From: Polytrichum commune
Lineage: Eukaryota > Streptophyta > Polytrichopsida > Polytrichales > Polytrichaceae
Assembly: GCA_950295325.1 (NCBI GenBank)
Contig: OX485806.1
Coordinates: forward strand, 48,605,169 to 48,669,168
DNA: 64,000 nucleotides
Reading direction: 5' to 3'
Made by a program: the position numbers and the translations under genes. Below are positions 1 to 10,121 of this stretch, in pieces (the stretch's first letter is position 1; every line of letters starts with the position of its first letter). Below the pieces are notes generated by a model. The model did not search any database. It was not told the origin of the DNA and worked only from the letters and a program-made list of their open reading frames with translations.

Positions 1-600
1 CTGAGCATATTCTAGTCTCTTTTAAAATAATTTTACATTTGGTCTAGGAAGTTTACTAAATTTAATTCCTCTCCGCTCTCCGCTCTCCACATCTCCACTC
101 CCCGCTCTACGCTCACATAGAAGTGTCGTCCATTGTTGTCGTTGTTTGGCGTCTTACAGAAGTGCAGGCCCCTGTTTGCTCCGACTCTTGGAGGTCCTCT
201 GCGATTTCAGTGATTCCAGGACTCCTCTGTCTTTTCTTCCTCTGTCAAAGTCAACACAAAGCACTTCCATACCACACATTAGTGTATGCAACTGCAGATA
301 AGTGTCTAACCACATGGTGAACTCTGCATATGCAAATGTGATTAGATTGCAGGGACATGGATGGATAGAATTGCGTCTAGGCACAAAGTTCAAGAATATC
401 GTCCAAGAACTTTGAAGCCAATGATTAGTATTGCTTGCTGAATGATCCACAGAACAAAAGTTTTTGGAGGGAAATTTTTTTTGAGCATATGTTGCAATCC
501 CTGATTTTTTTTAGTGTGTTACGCACTGAAATCACAATGTGCTTGCAACAAAATATGGGTTAAGAAGAAGATTAAAAATGTTTTGTACATCAAACACCGG
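1..600. other. No gene seen
   Basis: AT-rich sequence with short chance reading frames on both strands. I recognise no protein, RNA gene or repeat unit here. Confidence 0.5.
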
Positions 601-659
601 CCAATCTCAAAGTACTCACATTAAACCTGCATAGACCAGCATGTCCACAATTCCAAAAT

Positions 660-2498
660 ACATCATTCACAAGTTCCTGCCTAGATAGACTCCCTTCAAG
701 CCTCACAATTTAGTCCTTAATCTTGCACAAAACCTCAAACTTTACCTCAAAAGCTGCTTATTTTAAAAAGTGCCTTGTATTAACTAACTGTGCACTGTTA
801 ATGGATTTTCGCACTCCTTCCTTGCTCCATTAACTAGTTCGCCGCTAGTCACGTCCAAGCCTTGCATAAACACCTCCCAAGCTAGTTCATCATCCCTAGA
901 CATCTCCTTTGACGCACAATCCCCTACAACTTCCGTTTAAGGCTTGAAAACATGCCCTGGACACTACCTACCAGCTCACGTTTTTGGCCCGATCAGCCAA
1001 CTTACTAAGGTCGTTTCCACAATATAAGCTTGGATCTGCCATCTCTAACCTCCTACCAACCTACAATATCGTTTTCGGGCCATTCTAACCACTTTCATAT
1101 TTTTGACCAGCTCACGTTTTTAGTCAGATCCGGCCACTTCTGGAGATGGTTTTCACAAACCAAGTCCGGATCTGACCTCTCTAACCTGCTACCGACTTAT
1201 GGTACATTTTTAGGTCATTCTAACTACTTGCTCTGGACGTCCTCCCATAAGTGTCACGTCCGTGCATACCCACCTTTTCTACTTTCGAATGCATTCCTTG
1301 GTACTACCTCACAAGTTGTCCGACGCACATTTTCGATAACACATTCAATCCCTTTGTCTTGTCAACACTAAGACTATGTTAGCTCCAAGACGGGTAGAAC
1401 ACCAACAATGAATCTACTCTTCAAATCCCTCCTTCAACACTTTATTGCTTGTTTTTCCAGGACTGTGGTTCTGTTCGGACTGCAATACACTTCCAGATTG
1501 CCACCCGTCCAGATCTAAAAACTCACAAACATACATATCTTCTCTAAGGGTCTAAGTCCTCTCCGCATATGTGTACTAAGAGAGCCAAAAGGCTCTAGGA
1601 CCATCCTTATATACTTCAAAACAACTATCATTAGGTGGATCAACTTGGTAGGTTGCCATCCTGTCAAAACACTGCAACTAGTTGTCCTGACGCGTTCCTG
1701 CCCTCTGTCCAGTTCATGACCAGCTGGCACACTGGGGTCATAAAAAACAATCAACTAATAAAAGACTCCCAATGCCATTTTAATAACTTTGGACCTACAA
1801 GTCATTTTCTGATTACCTAAGTTACTAATCCCAAACACTTACTACTACTGAATAGACCATTCAGTAGTAAAATACTAAAAACCAACTAGTGGACGTTCTA
1901 ACAATTTTGCATCAAGGGCAAATTTGACGTCAACTAGTAAACTAGCATTTTTTGCCTTTTTGACAATTTGTGACCAATTAGTCAATTTTTGACAACTTAA
2001 AACACAGTGCTAAATTCTACCTTAACATGCACCGTGTTGGTGACACTTACTACAGCTATGGATACTTTATCGCGATAGTTTGCAATAAGTCAATCTCAAA
2101 TTAAACACATGGAATATTAGGTGACCAACGCCTTCACAATTTCAAACTTCATCATCCTGAAGTTCCTGCCTAGGTTAACTTTCTTCAAACCTCCTAATTT
2201 ACTTCTTGAGCTTGCACAGAAACTCATACTTGTGTTTAAGAGCTGCTTATTCTTAAAAGCTCCTTGCATTGTCAAACTATGCACCATGTCGGTGACAATT
2301 ACGCCAGCTATGGATCCTTTGGTGTGATTGTGGGCAATAAGTCAATCTCAAATTAAACACATGGTTGATTCATAGACCAACGTCTTCACACTTCCTACGT
2401 CAATCACCCTTAGGTTGCTGCCTAGGTTTAAGATCTTGAAGCCTCATAATTTGATTATTAAGCGTGCACAAAAACTCATAATTATGTTTAGGGAGTTG
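660..2498. repeat. Old dispersed/tandem repeat units of about 250 bp
   Basis: A unit starting with 'cctgcctag', then 'cttcaa/cttgaagcctc' and ending 'agctgcttattcttaaaagctc', occurs near 675, 2162 and 2414. The last two are 252 bp apart. A linked block with 'tggtgacacttactacagctatgg' type sequence occurs near 2036 and 2287. The copies differ by many substitutions, so this is an old repeat array. I see no coding capacity. Confidence 0.65.
971..1242 (+). repeat. Diverged tandem dimer, 136-bp unit
   Basis: The string 'ccagctcacgttttt' recurs at 971 and 1107. The flanks also align: a 'gatctg..ctctctaacct' block and a 'tttcgggccattctaacc/tttaggtcattctaac' block. Identity looks like about 75-80 percent. 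The duplication explains the 113-residue open frame at 1030-1371, which I do not regard as a gene. Confidence 0.6.
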
Positions 2499-3183
2499 CT
2501 TATTCTTAAAAGCTCCTTGCATTAACAAACTGCAGATCACTTAAACTCTCCTTGTATTAACAAACTGCAGATACTTAAAAGCTCCTTGTATTAACAATTT
2601 GTGCATTACTTGAAAGCTCTTTGTATTAACAAACTGTACATTACTTAAAAACTCCTTGTATTAACAATCTGTGCATTACTATTCTTAAAGGCTGCTTGTA
2701 TTTAATATCCAAAAAGCTACTTATTCTTGTAGTGATAGTGGTTACCCTTACTACAACTGTTGGTAGTTTAGGGTGATTGTTTGCAATAACAAAATGTGAC
2801 ACCAACTGAAACAAACTTTGTGTAATGCTGGAACATTGAACTTATTCTTAAAAACACCTTGCATTAACAAACTGCAGATTACTTAAACTTTCCTTGTATT
2901 AACAAACTGCAGATACTTAAAAGCTCCTTGTATTAACAATTTGTGCATTACTTGAAAGCTCCTTGTATTAACAAACTGTGCATTACTTAAAAACTCCTTG
3001 TATTAACAATCTGTGCATTACTATTCTTAAAGGCTGCTTGTATTTAATATCCAAAAAACTACTTATTCTTGTAGTGATAGTGGTTACAATTACTACAACT
3101 GTGGGTAGTTTAGGGTGATTGTTTGCAATAACAGAATGTGACACCAACTGAAACAAACTTTGTGTAATGCTGGAACATTGAAC
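2499..3183. repeat. Near-identical 342-bp tandem duplication with internal 30-35 bp subrepeats
   Basis: The block at 2499-2840 is repeated at 2841-3183 with only scattered differences, so this is a recent duplication. Inside each copy a subrepeat of the form 'cttaaaagctccttgtattaacaa.ctgtgcat' occurs four to five times at 30-35 bp spacing. The same subrepeat is visible near 770 and 2260, so the whole 0.7-3.2 kb region derives from one repeat family. Confidence 0.85.
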
Positions 3184-3257
3184 TTTATGATTATGCTTTC
3201 TTATGAACTACTGGCTATTATTTAGGGTGCAAAACAAACTGTAAACAAAATTAATAG

Positions 3258-4240
3258 TTATCTAGATGCATGCTGCGCCTCCTTTCCAGCTTTGCCTGCC
3301 CGCCCGACATTTGACTGCCTCTTCACTTGTTTGCGCCCATTTGCCATTCTTTGTGCCTTCTCCTCCGTTTTTGGTTTTGACCAGTACTCACACAACCTAG
3401 CCCATTGATCGGGCTCAATGTAAATGGGACAATCTTTCTTCCCCCCAAGAAACCATCCCTTCATTTTTGACCTCTCATTCTTCATCAGTCTCTTCACCGC
3501 GTTCTTGAAGCCCTTATCCGATAGGTGAGTCCCCACATATTCAAACTCGTTGTCTATGGCACTTCTCAGTTTTTCAACACTGTTTGGGGGCTGGTCCTTC
3601 CACTTCACACAACTTACGTCCAAAATCCTAGGGATTAAGCTCCTCAGAGCCTCGTCAAACTCGTTCTTGCCCTCGCACCCTCCATCTATGCGTCCACCTG
3701 CCTTCACCCTCACACGGTGCGGTTTCTGCCCTTGATTGCGTCTTGCATCCACTCGTTCCTCCATTTCCTTCCTAATTGCTCTCCTTGCTGCCCTCGCTTC
3801 ACTCTCCGCTTTTGTTGTAGGACCTTCATTTGGTGCCGCGGCGGGGGCCTACTGTGGCTGCAACCATGGGCCGGGGAATTGTTGACCCATCATCCAGGGG
3901 CCGGCTTGGCCCATCATCCATTGTTGTTGCTGAGTGGATGCAACTAGCAACCATGGACCAACATTGGTGGGCGCAGCCTCTAGTTGACTTGGAGTTGTTG
4001 GCTTGTTCTTGGGGGGGGGGAATTGAATGTTTGCCTCGGCTTCCTCTTCGTGGCACTGGACCGGGGCAGCTCCACAGTAGCCTCCTGCAGTGATTGGGAT
4101 TCATCGTCCTCCTCCTCCTCTGCACTTGGCAAATCAGACATACAACTCTTGTAGAACAAAATAATGTGTGCAGTAAAACAAGAGCCATGTGAAATGTAAA
4201 TTGATAAGAAATATTTACAGTTCCGAGCTCGAGCCATAGT
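3258..4240 (-). pseudogene. CACTA (En/Spm)-associated transposase ORF, C-terminal domain, broken
   Basis: The intact part is a 168-residue frame at 3258-3764. It resembles the plant 'Transposase_24 / Ptta-En-Spm' domain: 'SCVKWKDQPPNSVEKLRS', then W-F-L-G-G, 'PIYIEPDQWARLCEYW' and a basic 'KAQRMANGRKQ..GRAGKAGKEAQ' tail like the family's 'S..NK.NR....H..GS.SFA' end. Reading on upstream, the same protein seems to continue through a proline/glutamine-rich stretch (about 3845-4000) to an acidic 'SAEEEEDDES' start near 4130. That link needs a stop near 3850 to be read through and a frame change at the ten-G run near 4013. I infer a decayed non-autonomous copy. No CACTA terminal repeats were found. 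Confidence 0.6.
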
Positions 4241-4344
4241 TAAGGTTTGGGTCCCTTCAGCGACACTGTTATAACATCTGACTCATGTAGACCCTCTCTA
4301 TCATTGTGTCTCAATTGAGATAACATGAAACTTCTTGACTTCAA

Positions 4345-4450
4345 AACTAATAATTGACTAATAAATGATTAATAATTCACTGAGGATTCACTAATAAACG
4401 ACTACTAATACACCTTGACTAATAATTTGACCCAGAGTTAATAATAGGCG
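4345..4450. repeat. AT-rich 'ctaataa' degenerate repeat
   Basis: Irregular repetition of 'gactaataa(tt)' units over about 100 bp just before the palindrome satellite. No coding potential. Confidence 0.5.
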
Positions 4451-4539
4451 GAGGACCCTTCCAGCAGCAAAGAAAAAGTCCCAATCTTGCATCTCATCTG
4501 GCCTCTGAAAGAGGTAATCAATCACTCATAAGTATACTA

Positions 4540-6725
4540 TCCCTACCACCCTCTCGGTTCCGAGAGGGTCTCAATTGCACCCAACCCCCTTACCTCTTAA
4601 CTAGTTGAACGAGTTTCAAACATGGAATACATACCTGCATCTCGGCCTTACATTCTAAAATCTGGCCCACATATACTATCCCTACCACCCTCTCGGAACC
4701 GAGAGTGTCTAAGTTGCACCCAATCCCCTACCTCTTAACTAGTTGAACGAGTTTCAAACATGGAATACATACCAACATCTCGGCCTTAACAATCTAAAAT
4801 TAGGCCCACATATACTATCCCTACCACCCTCTCGGAACCGAGAGGGTCTAAGTTGCATCCAATCCCCTACCTCTTAACTAGTTGAAGGAGTATCAAACAT
4901 GAAATACATACTAGTATCTCGGCCTCAACAACCTAAAATTTGGCCCTCATATACTATCTCTACCACCCTCTCGAAACCGAGAGGGTCTGAGTTGTACCCA
5001 ACCCCCAACCTTGTAACTAAATCAAGGATTACAAACATTTTCTACATAGTAGCATCTCGGCCTCAACAATCAAAATCTGGTGTGAAGATCCTCCCCCCAA
5101 CACCCTCTCAGAACCGACAGGGTCTCTATATGTCCCAACCTCTTAACTTGAAATTATTTTTAACCTAACCTAACTAATCAAGATTTGGCCTCCTTATACT
5201 ACCAGACTCCTTAACTTGCACATATTAGCTGCACCAATAATCATTCAACACATACAAGCAACCTAGCTCAAATGATCAAAATCAAGTGTGGAGATCCTAC
5301 CCCCTACACCCTCTCGGAACCGAGAGGGTCCCTACCAAGAGTTGGGGCCAAGTAGACGTTTTCCCTTAGCCGGTAGGCCTAGAAGCCCCTAGGAACTTCA
5401 GACCATCGTAACTTCCTCATACAATCTTTGATTCTAACAAACAACCACTTCATCTTCATTTACGCTTCTCGTAGATGCCAATGGAGTACTCACTTGCCAC
5501 ATTCAGGCAAGTATTGAGAAAGTTATGCCTGTTCAAAACTAGGTCCCACAACAAAATCTGATGTGGGGATCCTATTCCTCCACCACCCTCTTGGTTCCGA
5601 GAGGGTGTCTATGTGACATATCATATACACAAACATATACTCTCCCATATCATATACCCAAACAAAAACTTCACACATACATCAAAACTAGGTCCCATAG
5701 TAAAATTTGATGTGGGGAGCCTACCCCTCCACCACCCTCTCGGAACCGAGAGGGTGTCTATGTGACATATCATATACACAAACATATACTCTCACATATC
5801 ATCTACACAAACAAATACTTCACACCTACATCAAACCTAGGTCCCAAAACAAAATTTGATGTGGGCATCCTACCCCTCCATCACCCTCTCGGAACCGAGA
5901 AGGTGTCTATGTGACATATCATGTACACAAACATATACTCTCACATATCATCTACACAAACAAATACTTCACACATACATCAAACCTAAGTCTCAAAGCA
6001 AAATCTGATGTGGAGATCCTACCCCTCCACCACCCTCTTGGAACCGAGAGGGTCCCTACCAAGAGTTGGGGCCAAGTATACATTTTCCCTTAGCCGGTTT
6101 GGCCTAGAAGCCCCTAGAAACTTCAGACCATCATAACTTCCTCATTCAATCTTTGATTCTAACAAATGACCACTCCATCTTCATCAACGCTTCTCGTAGA
6201 TGCCAATGGAGTACTCACTTGCCACATTCAGGCAAGTATTGAGGAAGTTATGCCTGTTCAAAACTAGGTCCCACAACAAAATCTGATGTGGGGATCCTAC
6301 CCCTCCACCACCCTCTCGGTTCCGAGAGGGTGTCTATGTGACATATCATATACCCAAACGAAAACTTCACACATTTATCAAACCTAGGTCCTAGAGCAAA
6401 ATTTGATGTGGGGATCCTACCCCTCCACCACCCTCTCGGAACCGAGAGGGTGTCTATGTGACATATCATGTACACAAACATATACTCTCCCATATCATAT
6501 ACCCAAACAAAAACTTCATACATACATCAAACCTAGGTCCCAAAGCAAAATCTGATGTGGGGATCCTACCCCTCCACCACCCTCTCGGAACCGAGAGGGT
6601 GTCTATGTGACATATCATGTACACAAACATATACTCTCCCATATCATATACCCAAACAAAAACTTCACACATACATCAAACCTAGGTCCCAAAGCAAAAT
6701 CTGATGTGGGGATCCTATCCATAGG
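4540..6725. repeat. Satellite array whose monomers carry a 20-bp palindrome
   Basis: Thirteen copies of a hairpin motif with arms CCCTCTCGG / CCGAGAGGG and a 2-nt centre start at 4549, 4688, 4827, 4966, 5103, 5309, 5586, 5735, 5884, 6033, 6311, 6431 and 6580. Spacing is 137-139 bp in the first part and 149 bp in the second, with one 120-bp unit and longer gaps at 5103-5586 and 6033-6311. The second-type monomer carries 'aatctgatgtggggatcctacccctccacc' before the palindrome and 'tgtctatgtgacatatcat' after it. The centre is TT at 4549, 5586 and 6311 and AA elsewhere. Open frames on the minus strand here are by-products of the periodicity. Confidence 0.9.
5309..6310. repeat. Higher-order repeat, about 724 bp, overlapping the satellite
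   Basis: The segment after the palindrome at 5309 ('tccctaccaagagttgggg' through 'aagttatgcctgttcaaaac') is repeated after the palindrome at 6033, 724 bp away, with roughly 95 percent identity. Each copy holds a non-satellite block of about 260 bp, from 'ttttcccttagccgg' to 'ggcaagtattgag'. That block reappears in inverted orientation and more diverged at about 45440-45690. Confidence 0.85.
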
Positions 6726-7223
6726 CTTCTAGAGCAATAGCACTGGCCTCAGTGATAAGGAGACCACTTGTTGATTTCTTAGCTGGATACACATGTCCTC
6801 CCAATTGTGTTCACTAAGTAGTAATTAACACTTGAAAACATAGTCCAATCTCCTTTAAACATGTAGCTTTATGAAGTTTGCTCTTCGATCCTCATTAAAC
6901 CATATACCAATCAAACCTAGGGGTCCAAATTAAGAAAACGAGCAAATTCAGCCCCATCTAGCTTGAGTGCATACATCCCTACCAACTAACATGTCTTTCC
7001 TCAAGGTGGTCGGTAGGACTAAAATTTGTGATGTAGTTGAATCACTAGGTCACCACTCACACCGGACAATGATTAGGATTCTATGTAGCAGAAAAAAAAG
7101 ACCCTACTTTTGTCCTACAATGTATACATGATTTTTCCCTTTAATGCATGCACCGCCAACACCTCTCCATGCCTTTCTGGTACAATGTTACACGGTGGGC
7201 ACCTACTAGCGTTGTCTTAGTAC

Positions 7224-8110
7224 ATGGGAGAAATTGATTGGGGAAATGGAAGGTCTTTTCATGAAGTGAAAATCATTCATACCACTAGAGGGCAAAAAAA
7301 AGGAGAAAAAGAAGAAATCACATTTTTCTATGGAAAAACAACCACCCTTAGATGGGACCCAAACATGTGGCGTTGGGTTGAAGGTGGTCACTTTCTTAAC
7401 TACACCACTAAATCGGGGAAAGACTTTATCAGTATGAGAACCAAGGGGGTCAATCATGACACAGATAAATGGCAAGGTTGTCTTCCAAGGAACTACAAAT
7501 TCTATTGGTCACAGCTTTGGGACCCGTTGAGGTTTGGGAAGAAATTGTTTTTATGTGGTCAATTTGGCATAAAGGAGTAGCAGTCAATGAATGGAGGGGC
7601 TTGCATCGCACTTGCTTTCATTTTTAAGCAATGTATATTTTGTCTCCCTAACACGAGTGAGCCAGTAAAACATAAAGTTTGGGATTGCATTCAAGTGCGG
7701 AGGGCCTAGAGATGGGCCACATTCATCATGCACGAGCTATGCGGGGTGAGGATTGGCAACTATGATAGCTTTCATTGGAAACAAGCTATGTTTGGGGAAG
7801 GGATTCGGAATAAATTTTGCAATCAAATTAAAATTTGGCACCTCCTTCGTGGTATCACTTTGTGCACCATTTTGATCGAACGCAATGATAAAATCTTTAA
7901 CCACAAACAGTGGCACGAATCTAAGATCAAACACCGCATTTGGGATGAACTCATCATGTATGCCAAGGTGGCATGGAAATGGGTGATTAAGCAAATCAAG
8001 ATTAGTAGCTTCTCCGCTATGGCCTTGCTCCAAGGTTTTGACAAGACATGGGGTGCTAGGAACGTCCTCTGTAGGAAGAAAAATTTACATATTGAGTGAA
8101 TTGGAAATAA
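7224..8110 (+). pseudogene. LINE reverse-transcriptase C-terminal (zf-RVT) relic
   Basis: The frame at 7728-8099 contains 'IKIWHLLRGITLCTILIER' followed by 'NDKIFNH' and 'RIWDELI', the pattern found at the end of plant LINE ORF2 after the zinc-binding zf-RVT region. Upstream, joined across stops and a frame change, are 'CIFCLPNTSEPVKHKVWDC' (a C-x2-C..H..C-like zinc motif, about 7635-7695) and a stretch at 7224-7580 with 'WDPLRFGKKLFLCG'. I infer one decayed ORF2 C-terminus; endonuclease and RT are not present. It is a different LINE family from the RNase H element at 20.2-23.8 kb. Confidence 0.65.
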
Positions 8111-8174
8111 CAACGCATGTAGGAAGTCTAGTTCTTTGTTGAGGGTTGTCTTGGCAGAATGGGGGTTGTCCTTG

Positions 8175-8216
8175 GTAGGTGGGGTGGGGGTGGGGGTGGG
8201 GGTGGTCCTTGGCTTG
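8175..8216 (+). repeat. G-rich (TGGGGG)n tract
   Basis: Runs of four to five G separated by single T, at least four runs in about 40 bp. The tract meets the usual sequence criterion for a G-quadruplex on the plus strand. It lies just after the LINE relic. Confidence 0.7.
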
Positions 8217-8539
8217 GTGGGTCCAACAGGTTGTCCTTGGTAGGTTCGGATGTTGTTCCTTTTTGCGTGGCGGTGTTTCACGTCCAAGGGGTCCCACCTC
8301 CCCTCAAAGTGGGTGTGTTTTCTCAATGATTTTGGCATTGGCTTTGTTGGCCTCCTGTCTCAAAAACAAAACAAAAAAAGTAGGAATTTTTGGGGTTATT
8401 TCAAGATACTCTAGAATGTCAAGTGATGTAGTGGTATTTGTTGGATTGGATTTTCTAAGCTGGGTGTGGATCCATCTTGGTCTAGAACCACTTGTATCCC
8501 ATGTGGAAATTACATTCCAACACATGTAAAGATGAAACA

Positions 8540-10100
8540 AAGAGCCTTCTATACTAGAATAAATACTATAGTTATAACTAAATATGAATATTTATCTAAG
8601 TTGGATGTTGAAAAGTATTTTAACATTATTTTATCATAAAAATAATACTTTGCAATGTAAAAACTTATGATAATTTAGGAAATCGTAAGAAATAATGTGG
8701 TTCACCTCATAGCAGAATGGAGAAGGGATGGGAGCATTGAAAGGTGAACATTCAAGACAAAAAAATTGGGCTACTCATTTGCAAAAGTTAGTCAACATTA
8801 GAGGTATGAATGAATTAATAATTCTTCACAAAAGCAAGGTCCCAAAAGTTAGCCAACTTTTGATCATTTTTATTTTAATCTTATTTCTAACTAGGCAGTG
8901 AAAGTGGTGTAGATTAACTACCTCATATCTTATACTCTCTTAACAGGGCAATGTGGTTAACCCTATAACTAACCCTCTTAATTAGTTATAGGATTGTGCA
9001 ATATTGTAGCACAATAGGGCTAACTAATTTGAGTGGTTACTTACTCTAACCGGGATGTGCAGCTAGACCCTAACTAGTTGAAGATATCTTGCTACTTTCA
9101 CCACACAGTTTCCTCCTCATATGTGCCCTTCATCCTGCCTTTGGAAGATGGATTTGTGTTGATTTCATAAGAATTCCTTGGTTTGAGATTCAATTTCTAG
9201 ATTCAATTTTTGTATGTTGAGAAAGAATTGTATGCAAAACATGGAGATATTTCAAAAATAGTCTTGATACAAGAAATTTTGAAATTTTGAAATAATTCAA
9301 AGGGTTCGTGGTGGACATCAGGTGTTGGTTCCCTCAAAGTCATTGGTCTCTCCAGTGTCCAAATCCAAGCACACTATCATCTTGAGAAACATTTAGAATC
9401 CAACTTCCTAGTATGAGAACAGTTACAAATTCAGTACAGAAACTCTCCACGTCAAATACAAAGAAACCAAACAAAACAAAAGAAGTGATATCAATATATG
9501 GATTTTGGAAGCAACTCAATTGATGGAATTTCGTGTTTTCTCAGTCCAACTCCAAAATCTTTGGCACCACAAGTAGTGCACCAAGATCATACTCTCAGGC
9601 TTGCACCAACTGCTGTATGTACCAAATTTCTCAATGCTCAGCAAGATAGCTCAGAATACACCTCAGGGACAGTAGGAGCTTAGAACCATCCACAGCTGAG
9701 CTGCAGCTCATCACTCCAGGTGTTTCATTACTTAAGGTGTCCACATCAGTTCCAAATTTAGCTCTGCAAGACAAGCCCATGAAAAGTCAGACCACAAACA
9801 CAAGAGGGTGACAAAGTTTTCTGCAGATTTCTACATCACACACTATAGGCAGCTATCATCAAACCATTCACAATGCAACTCCCATACTAATATGTTGATG
9901 TATATCTCAAAACCAGTATCAGTCTGATCTAAAGGAACAGTTACCATTTTGAGCACTTGTGGATTACAATCAAATGAAGATCCAACAATATACAGACTAG
10001 GTAGCCAAAACGAACAAACAGCCTACTCACACAACCCCCAACTTGTAACACACATACAGACTTATAGAGGTGAACGCTAGAACCTTCAGAAGTATGCAGT
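8540..10100. other. No gene recognised; probable 3' flank of the SUMO protease gene
   Basis: AT-rich DNA without a convincing reading frame. The part nearest 10.1 kb should include the 3' untranslated region and polyadenylation area of the minus-strand gene that ends at 10122. I could not place the poly(A) site. Confidence 0.4.
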
Positions 10101-10121
10101 CAAGAGCTTATCAGAGAGATA

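Noticed and set aside
1844-1869. Hairpin TACTACTGAAT / ATTCAGTAGTA as a terminator or regulatory site
   Set aside because: Short, AT-rich, and with no gene beside it; expected by chance in 64 kb.
6248-6672. Minus-strand ORFs of 68-91 residues with repeated 'ICHIDTL' segments
   Set aside because: They are translations of the satellite; the repeats in the peptide follow the DNA period.
4540-6725. Regularly spaced palindromic repeats resembling a CRISPR array
   Set aside because: The intervals between palindromes are themselves repeats of one another, 120-150 bp long, and the context is a plant genome. This is a satellite.
7823-8338. 171-residue minus-strand ORF with Pro-Thr repeats
   Set aside because: Antisense of the LINE relic and of the G-rich tract.
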